NCBI RefSeq assembly: GCF_013426205.1
Contig: NC_089422.1
Coordinates: 6,785,001 to 6,849,000 of the forward strand
Direction of reading: 5' to 3'
Length of the DNA stretch: 64,000 nucleotides
Origin: Metarhizium brunneum
Taxonomy: Eukaryota; Ascomycota; Sordariomycetes; Hypocreales; Clavicipitaceae
Shown here piece after piece: positions 22,789 to 33,633 of this stretch. Every line of letters starts with the position of its first letter. Within the stretch, counting starts at the first letter, position 1. Below the pieces are notes generated by a model. That model was not told the origin of the DNA, searched no databases, and worked only from the letters and a program-made list of their open reading frames with translations. Both the position numbers and the translations under genes were made by a program.

Positions 22789-25377
22789 ATGACATTGACG
22801 CCGTCCGCGCCCGAGCACCAAGATTCAGCCCTACCTGCGTCTCCGTCGGCCAGTTTCTACGCCATGAGTGACGATGAAGAGGGCGGCTACAACACCATTA
22901 CACATGCCGAGACGGGGCGCGGCGTGAAGCTGCTGTTTTCCAAGAGCAAGGTATGCCCTCCCTCTCTTTGACATCCTTGCGGAAACTGATTTCTCATCAG
23001 GTCTACGTTCACCCGACCCCTTCGGCAAAGGACAATATACCGGGCTACATAGCCCTGCTGCAACAAAAGCCGCCGACTTCCGGACGCCCAACCTCGTCAT
23101 CCTCCCACGAGTCGATAGCCCCCGGCTCGTCCGATCTTCTACTGGCTTGGGTTCCGGAATCAGCACTTGGGGACTCGACCAGCATATACGTCAAGGTTGA
23201 TCTCTGCGATGGCGACTCGCCACCAAAACAGTCCTACCTCGTCCCCCCTCCGCCTACCGTCACGTCTCACAGCGGGTCGGTGGGCGGCTACTCCTTTGCT
23301 GTTCCCGTCAGCGCCGTCTATTCTCTCCTTGTGCGGCCACCGAGTATTGGATGGTGGTATGGCTCCATCATCATCAACTCCAGAGCCGGGGATAGCTTCC
23401 CTGCGCTGTTCTTTCACGACAATGAGTGCCAGAGTACCATTTTGCAAAAGAAGAAGCTGACCAGGGATAACTTTGATCCATTTGGCGAATCTGGACAGAT
23501 GTTTTGGGGAGCAGACGAAGTCTTACGATGGCTCAAGCGATATGTCAAGATTGAACGATCAGGTGCTGAACCCAATATCTATCTTGTAGAGCCCACCAAG
23601 GACGACCTTGAAGGGTTCGGCTCCAAGACTGCAGGCGTGTCAAAGCAAATCACGCCGGGTGATAAGGCTGCGGGGAGCAGTCGTGAAGCCCAAATGGATC
23701 CGTTTGTCAAATTTGTCAAGGAAACGGGCTGGAACATTATGAATCAGTTCAGCAAAGTCACGACGTTTACGAGGAGAGCGGCCCAAGACTTTGCCGAGAA
23801 TAACAACCTGCCCCCGCAGGTGAAGAGACTGCTGAGGAACCCCGAAGTACAGACTCTCCAAGATGAGTTTGATAGTGCCAGAATTTACCTTGCCCGTTGG
23901 GCCATGGGTATTGCGGAGCAAAGCGAGCGGGATCGACGTGGCCGCATTTGGACCGTTAAGGACGTCGTTGATCTGGAGGACACGGATGTGGGGGAATTTG
24001 AGCTTCTCGAAGGAGCGAGTGCCTTGTCTCTAGAAGAGAGACGGAGACCAGTTACCATGGCCGAATGGGAGACGTTTTTTGACCCCGAAACCGGTCGGTT
24101 GTCATTGACCGTGGACGAGGTCAAGGAGCGCATCTTCCATGGCGGCCTCGACGCCGAGGACGGTGTCCGCAAGGAAGCCTGGCTATTCCTTCTAGGTGTA
24201 TATGAGTGGTACGGAACCGCGGACGAACGAAAGGCGCAGATTGCCTCACTCCGGGATCAATATTACCGGCTGAAGCACTCCTGGTGGGAGAGACTCGAGG
24301 GCGACGGGGGCGAAGGCGAAGCAGGAGAATGGTGGCGGGAACAAAGGGGCAGAATCGGTACGCACAACCAAGGCAAGGCCTCACAAAACTCTCGCACGCA
24401 TTGCTAACACGCCTGCAGAAAAGGACGTCCACCGAACAGACCGCAATGTTCCCATCTTCCAGGGAGAAGATGCACCCCATCCCGACCCCAACTCTCCCTT
24501 TGCCGACGTCGGCACAAATGTCCACCTTGAGCAAATGAAGGAAATGCTCCTCACATACAACGAGTACAACAAAGACTTGGGATACGTCCAGGGAATGTCG
24601 GACCTGCTCTCCCCCATCTACGCCGTCATTCAAGACGACGCCATTGCATTCTGGGGATTCCAGAAATTCATGGAGCGCATGGAGCGCAACTTTTTGCGTG
24701 ACCAGTCGGGCATGCGTGGCCAGCTGCTCACGCTAGACCAACTCGTCAACTTCATGGACCCCAAGTTGTGGAACCACCTGCAGTCGGCAGACAGCACCAA
24801 CTTCTTCTTCTTCTTCCGGATGATTCTGGTGTGGTACAAGCGTGAGTTTGGGTGGGTAGACATCCTGCGGCTGTGGGAGGGCTTGTGGACGGACTACCTG
24901 AGCGCCGAGTTTCACATATTCGTCGCGTTGGCCATTCTAGAGAAGCACAGGGATGTCATCATGGGGCATCTCAAGGCCTTTGATGAGGTTTTAAAATATG
25001 GTATGTATCTCGCCCCCACGGCAGGGAAAAGAAAAGGGCCATAGCATACTAATACTTTCCGAATAGTCAACGAGCTGTCCAACACCATGGACCTCGAATC
25101 AACGCTCATCCGCGCAGAAGCTCTGTTCCGCAAATTCCAACGCCTAGTAGAAGCCGTTGACAAGAAACAGAATTTCCCTGGTCCCAGGGCAAGCTGCTCC
25201 TCCGAGGCGCCATCGCCACAGCCACAGTCACAAACACAGACACCACCCAAGGGCAAAGAAACAGAGACGCAGCAAAAGATCATCTCGCCCGAACTCAGGA
25301 ATCTGTTAAATAGAAAAGTTGAGGTCCTGTCTCGCAAGACGGTTGCACAAAAGGGCGACGGCATGCCTGGGAAGTAA
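22789..25377 (+). CDS. GYP7: Gyp7-like TBC-domain Rab GTPase-activating protein
   Basis: Predicted exons are 22789-22950, 23001-24357, 24419-25000 and 25067-25377 (803 residues), with introns of 50, 61 and 66 nt. It accelerates GTP hydrolysis on Ypt7/Rab7-type GTPases at the vacuole and late endosome (family role of Gyp7). The N-terminal half is the Gyp7-type lipid/Rab-binding region (GVKLLFSKSKVYVHPTPSAK to FPALFFHDNE). The TBC domain covers about residues 420-745. It shows the arginine finger in IEKDVHRTDR (Arg512) and the glutamine finger in YVQGMSDLL (Gln564). FWGFQKFMERM and WVDILRLWEGLW are further landmarks. The C-terminus is a short Pro/Gln-rich tail. An alternative start is the ATG at 22864 (MSDDEEGGYN), which would match the shorter N-termini I recall for homologues. 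Confidence 0.92.
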
Positions 25378-25556
25378 TGATGATTGTCCAAGTGTAATTC
25401 TATCGTATAGCTTGATTAGCGGTTGTTTCTTGTCCTCGCACAGCACGACCACCTAATGATATTATAAAAAAAAAAGCGTGAATTAGTAAAAACCGAAGTT
25501 TTCCGCAATGCAGTCCAGCAGCATTCTCGACTTTCCCACCCATCAAAACACAACCA

Positions 25557-26195
25557 TCACCTATACCCCCTCGGACCACTAGGCAAGCCCTGCCTCCCCC
25601 TTCCCTGCCCGCCGGGCCCTCCACCACTCTGCCCCCCGTACGAACTCCCCGGCGCAAACCTGTCCTCGTAGCTGGCACCCGGCGGCTGAAACTGGCCCCC
25701 CGCCTGCCCGGGACTCTGCCTCCCCGCCCCCCAAAGCCTCTGCTTGAGCCTGTCCTGCGCGGAGCCGCCTCCCCCTCCGGCACCGGCAGCACCCTGACTC
25801 GCCACCGGCCGGGCGACCACGTCCTCCCTCGCCGCGGGCGCCCTCCCCTGCTTCTGCTGCTGCTGCTGCTGCGGCGCCGAGTCCCACAGGCTGCTGAAGC
25901 CGCCTGACGCGCCGGCACCACCAGCACCGCCGGTCTGCAGGCCGCCGTAGCGCGCGCCGACCTGCGGCTGCACGTAGAGCGGCTGCTGGGCGGCGGGCGC
26001 GGGGGGGGCCTTGGGGTCGGGCGGCAGCCAGGAGGGCAGCGGGCGGCCCTTGTCGCCGTAGTAGTTGCGCAGCACGCGGCACACGTGCGTGTCGTCGTCG
26101 GTGTCGCCGTCGTTTTCGGACGCGAGCAGCGTGGAGCGCAGCGACGAGATTTGCGACGTGGTCCTCGTGAGGATGTTGGAGTACCAGGATGTCAT
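25557..26195 (-). CDS. Mso1-like Sec1-binding exocytosis protein
   Basis: An intronless gene of 212 residues, convergent with the Gyp7-like gene and ending 180 bases from it. The start is the ATG at 26195 (MTSWYSNILTRTTSQISSL). The first 65 residues match the fungal Mso1 Sec1-binding domain as I remember it: an amphipathic start, then RSTLLASENDGDTDDDTHVCRVL and a PLPSWLPPDP segment. Mso1 helps the SM protein Sec1 act on exocytic SNARE complexes at the plasma membrane. The remainder is Gly/Pro/Gln-rich and disordered. It has a seven-residue Gln-rich run encoded by repeated CAG codons around 25855-25872 and an RG/GG-rich C-terminus. GC content is visibly high across the tail. Confidence 0.82.
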   Translation of the reverse strand: MTSWYSNILTRTTSQISSLRSTLLASENDGDTDDDTHVCRVLRNYYGDKGRPLPSWLPPDPKAPPAPAAQQPLYVQPQVGARYGGLQTGGAGGAGASGGFSSLWDSAPQQQQQQKQGRAPAAREDVVARPVASQGAAGAGGGGGSAQDRLKQRLWGAGRQSPGQAGGQFQPPGASYEDRFAPGSSYGGQSGGGPGGQGRGRQGLPSGPRGYR

Positions 26196-26722
26196 TTTTT
26201 CTTGAAGGGGGACGAATGGACGACACTGGATGGATGATCTTGGTGGATGGTTTTTTTGAGGGGCGCGCGGTTTCAACGGATCGACTGGACTTTTGGGCTT
26301 TGGAAAGATTCGCTTGCTGGACGGGACGATGGGAGGATGGGATGTAGAAGGGAAGAAGGAGGTGCTCGAGTTGCAATGTAGCTTGATGGTGGGGTGTTGC
26401 GGTTACAAGTACGGAGAAGTGGGGCTGACGTCGGGGCTTAATTTAGCATGTGCAGGTTCCGCCGTACCTGGCGCTCGGGTTGGGAGGACAAAGAAAGATA
26501 CTGGTTCAATGTGGGCTTGTGTACGGACTATACGGTGTCTATTTGACCGGTGCAGAGGCACCATGTAGCAAGAGAGAATACATGAGCTTGAGGAAAATAA
26601 AAACGCAGTCAATTGACGCCGCAACGCCAGCAATGCCATAATCATCCCGGCAGCCGCAAGTCGGCTGTGACAAAACACCCAATTTTTTGGTTCCCCCCGA
26701 TTATGCCCGCAACCACAGGCCT
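26196..26722. other. Intergenic: Mso1 promoter and Mak16 3' flank
   Basis: About 530 bases between two minus-strand genes. It should contain the Mso1 gene promoter. I recognise no motif with confidence and no gene. Confidence 0.5.
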
Positions 26723-27762
26723 TCACCAGGCCAGGTCGTGGGTGAGGGTCAACTTCTCCTTCTCCTGCTTAGCCTTCTTATTGTTCATCTTGACGACGCG
26801 GCCGCGCTTGCGCTTAGCCCCGACCTTGTCCTCCTCGGCCTCGCTATCATCCTCTTGCTCATCCTCGTCCTCCTCCTCGCTCTCCAGCCAGTCCTCCAAC
26901 TCGTCCAGCTCGGCCTCGCTCTCGTCAATATCCGACACATACTGGATCTCCTTGTCGCCATCCTCTGCCTCGCTGTCCACCTCCTCGTCTTCGGCCTCCG
27001 AGTCGACGCCCTCATCCAGGTCCTCGTCCCGCTCGCCCTGGCCGTCCCTCTCCATAGCATTGAGCACCTTCTTCCAGATGTCCTCGCTGACGTTGAGCGG
27101 CTGGTCACCGTACGCACCCTGTCGCAGACGCTCAACCAGCTCCCGCTCAATGGTGCGCTCCAGCTTAGCCGCGGCCTCGGCCTTGCGCTCCCTCGCCTCC
27201 TCGCGGTGCTTGATCTTGGGCGCCATCTTGGGCACCAGCTTCTCGCCCAGGCGCTCCTCCTCGGCGGCAATCCTCCTCATGCGGATCTGCACCTGCGTCA
27301 GCCGTGTGAGGCGCTGCTTGCACTTGTGCAAGAGGAACTTGGGCCAGTAGATGAGCCGCTCGTCAATCTGCTCCAGCGCTTTGGTGTAGTTGTCGGACAG
27401 CTTGATCTTCTCCCACATCTTGGACGGCAGGTGCGCGCGCTCGACTGTCTTCATGTACAGGTACAGCGTCTGCTTGGTCGGGTGCTGCCGCACCGTGGCG
27501 TACCGCGAATTGGCGAGCGGACATGACTGTCGGTTGCAGAGGCCGGTGACGTTGTATTCATTGCGGCAGAAATTCTGCTTCTTGTCCGTTCTGCTCAGGT
27601 ATCAGCAACATGCTTCTTTCCCCCCCTTTTGTAGATTGGGCTAAGGACGAAGACGAGAACATTGAATTGGGCCGTGTGCAGCCTCCCCTTCCCAACTCAC
27701 TTTAATTTGAACGAGCAAAACTGCTGGTTGATAATTTGCCAAATAATCTCATCCGAGGCCAT
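26723..27762 (-). CDS. MAK16: Mak16, 60S ribosome biogenesis factor
   Basis: Two predicted exons on the minus strand, 27701-27762 and 26723-27590 (309 residues), flank a 110-nt intron with donor GTGAGT and acceptor GAGCAG. The joined N-terminus reads MASDEIIWQIINQQFCSFKLK then TDKKQNFCRNEYNVTGLCN, the hallmark start of Mak16, including its Cys pairs (CRNEYNVTGLCNRQSCPLAN) that bind an iron-sulfur or zinc centre. Next come PTKQTLYLYMKTVERAHLPS and WEKIKLSDNYTKAL. Mak16 acts in the nucleolus in early pre-60S particles with Rpf1 and Nsa1. The C-terminal third is an extended acidic stretch of Glu/Asp followed by a Lys-rich nuclear-localisation-like tail (AKRKRGRVVKMNNKKAK), as expected for the family. 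Confidence 0.96.
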
Positions 27763-28268
27763 CTTGCCCCCAATGTCCGCGACGGCAAAGAAGAATGACA
27801 AGAAAAGGACAATCCCCAAGTCCGTCGGGAAAGGTTGTAAAGGAAAGGCGAAAAAACGAGGTCCCCGCCGCCGATTTATTTTGTTCCTGCACCCAGGAAA
27901 GTTCGCTTCCAGATTTTTTTTGCCAGATACTGATAGGCCCAAGCCGCTCGGGCCAATCCACCATGTTTGCTCTGGCACGTCTCACCGCCTTCCCGCTTGG
28001 CGGCAGCCGGCCGTTGCTCCCAGGGACCTTGTTCGGGTGCGGAACAACGCGGCTCCGCAGAGCACCATGCGAGTCGCTTCCCAGGTGACGACGTCGCGGA
28101 GCTACGAGCCGCATCCGCCAACCTCCACGACAACCTCCGACGTCACAAAACCACCACATTTCAACGAGCTTCAACGACTTTGTGCCCCCCTTCCCCTCGG
28201 TCTCTCTCCCCGTCCGTCGTATTCTGCGATTAATACACCCCCCCACGCGTGGGGACCGACTTTCAGCC
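27763..28268. promoter_or_regulatory. Shared divergent promoter of Mak16 and Vps55
   Basis: These 506 bases separate the start codons of two divergent genes and must hold both promoters. The plus-strand part before 28268 is C/T-rich. I assign no specific binding site. Confidence 0.55.
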
Positions 28269-28714
28269 ATGCCTACCGCCGGCCTCAAAACCATCATCTC
28301 CCTCTCCTTCGTGCTCGCCGTCGGGTTCCTGCTCGTCATCCTCTCGTGCGCCCTGTACCAGTCGTACTTCCCGCTCCTCGTGGTCGCCACATACGTTGTC
28401 GCCCCTCTGCCCAACTGGATCTGCAGCCGGTGCGCCAACCCCGATGACTTTGTGGAGAGCTCTGGCGCCGCCGTGCTCGACTTGGGACGGTTTCTCACGG
28501 GCTTCCTGGTTGTAATGGGAATGGGTACGTTGCCCCCCACCCCTCGGCCTCTGCAGCGGCCACACTGCTAACGGGTGCAGCTCTTCCTATTGTTCTCGCT
28601 CACTCCGACCTCATCCGCGTCGAGGCCATGGTCATGTCGATAGTGGGCGGCTTGTTGATCTACGGAACCATCATCAGCTTCAGCTTGTTCTTCCACGAGG
28701 AGCAGGAATTCTAA
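28269..28714 (+). CDS. VPS55: Vps55-family endosomal membrane protein
   Basis: Predicted exons are 28269-28524 and 28581-28714 (129 residues). The 56-nt intron has donor GTACGT, branch CTAAC and acceptor TGCAG. The small protein has four hydrophobic helices (TIISLSFVLAVGFLLVILSC, PLLVVATYVVAPLPNWI, LGRFLTGFLVVMGM, MSIVGGLLIYGTIISFSLFF). It carries the family motif APLPNWICSRCANPDD between helices two and three. Vps55, with Vps68, works in late endosome to vacuole transport; the mammalian relatives are OB-RGRP/LEPROT. Length is typical. It is transcribed divergently from Mak16, and its end faces the aminodeoxychorismate synthase gene. Confidence 0.94.
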
Positions 28715-29134
28715 GCGGACCGGCCATGGCGTCTGCTTATTTCTTTTTTAATCAAGAAGGGTAGTGACTACAGACTACAGGATTTACAAAGGGCAGACAA
28801 GGGAAGGGGAGAAGGGAAACGAGGAGGATACGATTTGGCGCACGTGTACAATGGATGACTCTTTTGGCAAACTGGGAAAATTGCATTAAGCGAGGTCTTT
28901 CTGGTGATTAGGTTTAAGTAATGTCGCTGTATTGATGCCCAGTGTATGATGAAGCGGAGTGTCTTCTAATCGCCACGTGTTCCTGACAACACAATCCTCA
29001 ATGCCTATATCGCTTGTGCGATAGCCGTCTATCCATGCCTTGTTGAAATAACCGTACAAAAACTCCGTACTTATGCCTCACCCCTTTTTCCCCCTCTGTT
29101 GAAGTATTTCCCCCCCCCCCCCCTCGCATCTAAT
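28715..29134. other. Convergent intergenic region
   Basis: The 3' flanks of Vps55 and aminodeoxychorismate synthase meet here. It holds ACTCCGTA at 29062-29069 and a 14-base C run. I see no gene. Confidence 0.6.
29110..29123. repeat. Homopolymer run of 14 C
   Basis: A single C tract just beyond the stop of the aminodeoxychorismate synthase gene. Its length is prone to sequencing error. Confidence 0.85.
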
Positions 29135-31786
29135 CTATGCAACGTCTGAAAATGTACCCAGCGGCCCGCACAGCTTTGTAAACATCTCCTCCCGTTCGCC
29201 CTCGGGCGTGCTGAGCGTTGTCACTGCGCCGCCAGCACCGATCCGCCAGACCTCGCGGGGTTCAAGCTCGCCAGCTTGGGCGGGGGCCTGCTCGTCGTCC
29301 CAGCGAAACATGGTGCGGATCGTGACGCTCCAGTCGCCTTTCCCCTGCACGTCCAGATAGCCAATGACGCCAGAGTAGACGCTGCGCTCGGTGGGCTCGA
29401 TGGCTTGCAGGATTTCGCAGCTGCGCTTCTTGGGGGCGCCCGTCATGCTGCCCGGCGGCAGGCAGCTCGCCAGGACGTCCATGCCGGTAAAGGGGAACTC
29501 GCTGCGGGTTGGGTCGGTTCCCGCCTCGAGCTTCTCCGCGGGGAGCTGGCCGTTGACGGCCGTCACCATTTGGAAGACGCTGGCGTACTCCTCCACCCGA
29601 AGCAGGTCGGGTACGGTTACGCTCTGCGCGCCGCACACGCCATACAAATCGTGCCGTACAAGGTCGACAATCATGAGGTTCTCTGCCTCCTCCTTGGGCA
29701 CGTGGAGAATCTCTTCGGCTTGTGCCAATGTCGATACCGCAGACGACTTGCGGACGGTCCCCTTCATCGGCCGCATGGAGCATAGGCCCTTGGGGTCGTG
29801 CATGAGGAATCGCTCTGGGGAGCTGCTGATGATGGTCGCCCCGCCGAGGCGAGTAAAAGAGCCGAATGGTGCCGGCTGTCGCGCTCTCAGCGCACGGTAG
29901 ATTTGCCACGGCGTTCCATGCCGACACGCCTCGTCGGTGGCCGGCAGCTTACTGGGTGACTGGTCCCTTGGCGCAGGCGATGTTCGCGTGTGGTGCGGCT
30001 GGTCGTTGCCGTGCGGTCTGGTCATGGTTGTCTGCGCAGTGAGACAGAGTTCGTAGGATTCACCGTCTCTGATGTAGTCCTGGCATTTGCTAACATCGGA
30101 CTCGTATCCATTCGAGTCCGGGACGGAGACGTGTAAACGGCCCCCTCCCTTGCGTACGTGGTCGAGCAGAGCTTCGTTGGAGAGGCGAGACTTGGCATCC
30201 GGGCGTCGCCCACGGCCAGGCTGTTGCCACGCAGGAGAGGTCTCGATGGCTTGAACAACATCGTCTATCCACAGGCCGTCGCAGTCTTCGGACGTGAGGG
30301 CTTGCACATAAGCAACGCCAGCTTGGTGATCAAGCACAACGCTTTTTGAGACCCATGCCATGCAAAGGTCGGGCCTATGGTGCCCGCGCGCCTTGGAAAC
30401 GGACCCGGGACTCAGGGTACTCAGACCCATCTCATACGTCACAAAACCCATGAAGCCGCCTTTGAATGTCGGCATATGGGCATCTTCGGACACCTTTCTC
30501 CAGCGCCAATACTCCGACATGACGTGCCAGGGGCTCCAGGGATCGACATCCTCTCCAAGGTAGATGCGCTGGGACTTTTCTGGTCGTCCAGACGCCGCGG
30601 GCTGCCGGAGAACCAAGTAGCTGTCGCCTACGTGATATTCCAGGCGCAGGGCTTCATCGACACCCAGAGCAATAACGGAGCTCCTCGCCAGAGGATCACC
30701 ATTGACAGTGCTCGAGGAGTCCAGAATAATAGTGTCTTTGCAGCCAAGGCCAAGCACCTCTGCAATATCCGCCGTATCCACACCCCCAGGCAGTTTGATT
30801 TGCCGACAAGCATATCCCGGCCGAATACCTCGTCGAGCCAGATCAGACTGCAAGTCGTTCCACCACGGGAAGGCGGACAGCTTGCGTCCAGAATCCAACC
30901 CAGGCAGACTGTGGTTGGATGGGTTCAAGCTGTCAACGTAGCCGACACTAGGATTCCGTGGGACCTCCCGTCTCGCCGCTTCATTCCACTTCAGCGCCTG
31001 GCGAAACCAGTTGCGTATCACACCCTTCGCCGCGGCATCAGTACACACAGACTCGGGATGATACTGAACACCCCACAACGGCCTTGTGGTGTGCCGGACC
31101 GCCATCAGGATGCGCTCCGGGTCGTGCCTGTTTTCGCCGTCGTAGTCTTCCAGAATCCACGCCAGGGGCTGCAGTTCCGGAGCCCGTCTGGACGGCAGCC
31201 ATCGCGCCGTCAGCCAATCCTGTTCCGGAACCTCGTCCTGTCCGATATCCGCACACAAGCTGTGGTACAAGGTCGCCTTGAAGCGAGGCACCCTGTCAAA
31301 GATGTCGGTCGGCGGCACCTGCACATGGTCAATCTCCCGAACCATGCCGTGCAAACCCCTCCGAAGCCGTCGAATGCCGCCTCCGAAGTGCTCCACCAGG
31401 CTTTGAAACCCCAGGCAGATGCCGAGCACAGGCACGGATTGCTCCCTCGGCAGGTCCCAGAGGAGCTTGAAGGCGCCGACGTCGGCGTCGTGGAGCGGCG
31501 AGCCCGGGCCGGGTCCGCAAACGACGGCGTCAAAGTCGGCGAGCCGGTCCAGGAACTGCTGCCTGGTCCAATGGGGCGTGGAGTCGGAGTCGATGGTCCT
31601 GAGGTCCATGTGCAGGACGTGGACGGTGGTGTTGCTGCCGAGCGCGTCCTTGACGAGGGACACGATGTTGTTGGTGAAGGAGTCGTAGGCGTCCAGGAAC
31701 AAGATGCGACGCCCGGCGCCGCTGGTCTTCTCGACACCATGCGCCGGGACTTGCTCCGCTGCCGGCGTGCTCGAGATGACGCCCAT
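29135..31786 (-). CDS. Aminodeoxychorismate synthase, fused PabA-PabB
   Basis: An intronless gene of 883 residues. The first in-frame ATG is at 31786 (MGVISSTPAAEQ). It makes 4-amino-4-deoxychorismate from chorismate and glutamine, the precursor of p-aminobenzoate and folate; yeast Abz1 is the equivalent. The N-terminal glutamine amidotransferase shows the nucleophile motif LGICLGFQ (Cys124) and GVQYHPES. The C-terminal chorismate-binding half has ISSSPERFL, MRPMKGT (Lys675), DLVRHDLYG, MTGAPKKRSCE and IGYLDVQGKGDW. Lysine in the KGT motif is diagnostic of PabB-type enzymes; anthranilate synthases usually carry Ala there. The frame stays open for another 153 codons upstream of this ATG but without an ATG. 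Whether that segment is leader or hidden coding sequence cannot be settled by eye. Confidence 0.93.
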   Translation of the reverse strand: MGVISSTPAAEQVPAHGVEKTSGAGRRILFLDAYDSFTNNIVSLVKDALGSNTTVHVLHMDLRTIDSDSTPHWTRQQFLDRLADFDAVVCGPGPGSPLHDADVGAFKLLWDLPREQSVPVLGICLGFQSLVEHFGGGIRRLRRGLHGMVREIDHVQVPPTDIFDRVPRFKATLYHSLCADIGQDEVPEQDWLTARWLPSRRAPELQPLAWILEDYDGENRHDPERILMAVRHTTRPLWGVQYHPESVCTDAAAKGVIRNWFRQALKWNEAARREVPRNPSVGYVDSLNPSNHSLPGLDSGRKLSAFPWWNDLQSDLARRGIRPGYACRQIKLPGGVDTADIAEVLGLGCKDTIILDSSSTVNGDPLARSSVIALGVDEALRLEYHVGDSYLVLRQPAASGRPEKSQRIYLGEDVDPWSPWHVMSEYWRWRKVSEDAHMPTFKGGFMGFVTYEMGLSTLSPGSVSKARGHHRPDLCMAWVSKSVVLDHQAGVAYVQALTSEDCDGLWIDDVVQAIETSPAWQQPGRGRRPDAKSRLSNEALLDHVRKGGGRLHVSVPDSNGYESDVSKCQDYIRDGESYELCLTAQTTMTRPHGNDQPHHTRTSPAPRDQSPSKLPATDEACRHGTPWQIYRALRARQPAPFGSFTRLGGATIISSSPERFLMHDPKGLCSMRPMKGTVRKSSAVSTLAQAEEILHVPKEEAENLMIVDLVRHDLYGVCGAQSVTVPDLLRVEEYASVFQMVTAVNGQLPAEKLEAGTDPTRSEFPFTGMDVLASCLPPGSMTGAPKKRSCEILQAIEPTERSVYSGVIGYLDVQGKGDWSVTIRTMFRWDDEQAPAQAGELEPREVWRIGAGGAVTTLSTPEGEREEMFTKLCGPLGTFSDVA

Positions 31787-32440
31787 CGCACCTTCCGTGA
31801 TGTCTGACGCGACAGCAGCGTCGGTTCCTGCTGCGGGTTGCAGCTGCCAATGGCAATGGTGGCAGCCGATGCGGGAACCAAAAAAAAAATGTTGCTGCTG
31901 CTGCTCGACGTTGCACGACTTTTTTTTTAGGTTAATGGGGAACCTTTGGAAACTTGAAATGTCTCTGCCCACTCGCCACTGGCAACTTGACGAGTCCAGC
32001 TGATGGCAGTCTGCGCTGCACGGGTTGAAGCGCTTGCAAAGTTTTGTTGGAGCGACACTCGCGGCACATTCCTGCAACTGGGCGGACGGGCTTGGCCGGA
32101 TAAGAAGGTCAAGATGGAAATGCCGCGCCAACCCGAAGGACCCTGGTGGCTTGTCGCGAGGGAAAACGTCTGCCCCACTTGGCACCCGCTGACAGCTGTC
32201 GTGGAGAATGCATCCATAAAGGAAACTCGACTTGACTCTTGCCAATATGTCCTCGACTTGAGACTGGCCGTGTGTCGAGCATCACTTGGCTTGGCCAACG
32301 CTGGCGGCGGGACCGGAGGAACATGAAGATAAACAAGAGATGCCTACAACAGCAAAAACCCAATGTATTTTCAAACATACCTAGGTAGTAACTCCGTATA
32401 CGCTATACATGGCAATCAAAACACCGCCAAGCCAACCCTC
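31787..32440. other. 5' flank of the aminodeoxychorismate synthase gene
   Basis: The region lies between two minus-strand genes. The aminodeoxychorismate synthase frame continues open through it to 32245 without an ATG. ACTCCGTA occurs at 32391-32398. No separate gene is seen. Confidence 0.5.
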
Positions 32441-33633
32441 TCACTCAACCTGCCTCTCAATATCATCCCAGCGCCCGATGCGCATAGGATCCAAAACCCG
32501 CAGCTTCGCCAGCCACCCTCGCAAGTCCCCAGCCCTGCCGCGGCCTTGGTCCAGCCGCCCCAGGGCCAGAGTATACTCCAAAAGCGACTCGTAAATCCAC
32601 TTGATGTCGTCATAGTCCTCCAGCAGCTCCTTGATCTCGTCAATCTCGCGCCCCAAGTAGGCAGCCTTCTCGTCGGCAGTCAAGTCCGGCACAAAGGTGC
32701 CCCCGACGCCGCCGCGGTCGACGATTTGCGCCACCAAAAACCGGTGGTAGTACCACAGGCTCTGGTCCTCGGGCCCGACGTTCAGCGCCTCCCTCACGAG
32801 GTGCAGCTCCTCAGCGAGCAGCGCGGCCCGCTGCTGGGCGCCGGCCCCCCGCTCTTCAAGCAGCCGCGCCATCAGCTGGCTGCGGTTGTGCCAGGCGGAA
32901 AAGTTGGACAGGTCGCGGTGGATGACGCGCGTCGTGTACGAGAACTCGTCCTCGGCCATGCTCCGGCCCTGCAGCTCGGGGCTTTCCAGCCTGCCGACGA
33001 CGAGCCGCCGGTAGCTCCAGGCGTGAAAGTTGCGCTGGTCCTTGTCCAGCATCTTGGACGTCAGGCCCAGCTCCGTCTGCCATATCTGGCGCGCGGCGGG
33101 CGCGGGTAGTCGCAGGATGGCCTGCGACAGCGTCCATTGCCGGAAGTTCCAGATCCAGTAGCACTTGGGGGACTGCATCAGGAGCGGGATGGTGAAGCTG
33201 AGTTCGGACTGCAGGACGTCACGGTCCGACGACGCCTGCTGCTCGACATGGTCCGGCGCGGAGTCGCGGGTGTCTGGCGGCTGGTGGCTCGTCGCCGGGG
33301 AGAGCAGGCTGGAGAGCAGGCAGCGACGGCGAATGTTCCATATCGTGTAGTACTCGGGGTTGATGCTGAGGAGTTTGCTGGTGAGCTGAAAGAGCTCCGG
33401 GGTGTATGCTGCGGACGCCGCCTTGTCTCGTACCTCGTCTTCCAGGGCGCGGTATTTTCGTATCTTTTCGAGGTCCTGCAGTCGTTGCTCTTCGGTGCGC
33501 ACCCGGAATGTGCGGGCTACGCCATGCTGTAACAATCGCCGGTCGGTGCGTTAGCCATGATGCCACTTTTGTTGTGCTAGGCGTGTGAGAAAAGAAGACT
33601 TGGTGGGGGTTCGGGGGTCCCTACGCTGGCCAT
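32441..33633 (-). CDS. BET4: Rab geranylgeranyltransferase alpha subunit (Bet4)
   Basis: Predicted exons on the minus strand are 33625-33633 and 32441-33526 (364 residues). The first coding exon is only nine bases (Met-Ala-Ser). The 98-nt intron has donor GTAGGG, branch CTAAC and acceptor TTACAG, and splices into HGVARTFRVRTEEQR. Without this exon the frame has no ATG, only TTG. Protein prenyltransferase alpha repeats are visible as YYTIWNIRRR, CYWIWNFRQWTL, NFHAWSYRRLV, NFSAWHNRSQL and SLWYYHRFLV. With Bet2 the enzyme attaches geranylgeranyl groups to Rab GTPases presented by the escort protein. The conserved start RTEEQRLQDLEKIRKYRALEDEV is what I remember for fungal Bet4. The five repeats and length fit this subunit rather than Ram2. 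Confidence 0.93.

Noticed and set aside
25400..26376. Two further long reverse frames over the Mso1 gene
   Set aside because: The region is GC-rich and open in several frames; only the frame starting at 26195 shows the Mso1 N-terminal domain.
26687..27526. 279-codon Leu-rich plus-strand frame
   Set aside because: It is the antisense of the acidic Mak16 coding sequence; the Leu richness comes from complementing Glu/Asp-rich codons.
30377..31807. 476-codon plus-strand frame opposite the aminodeoxychorismate synthase gene
   Set aside because: It is the antisense shadow of a well-supported enzyme gene with all catalytic motifs; its own translation has no family features.
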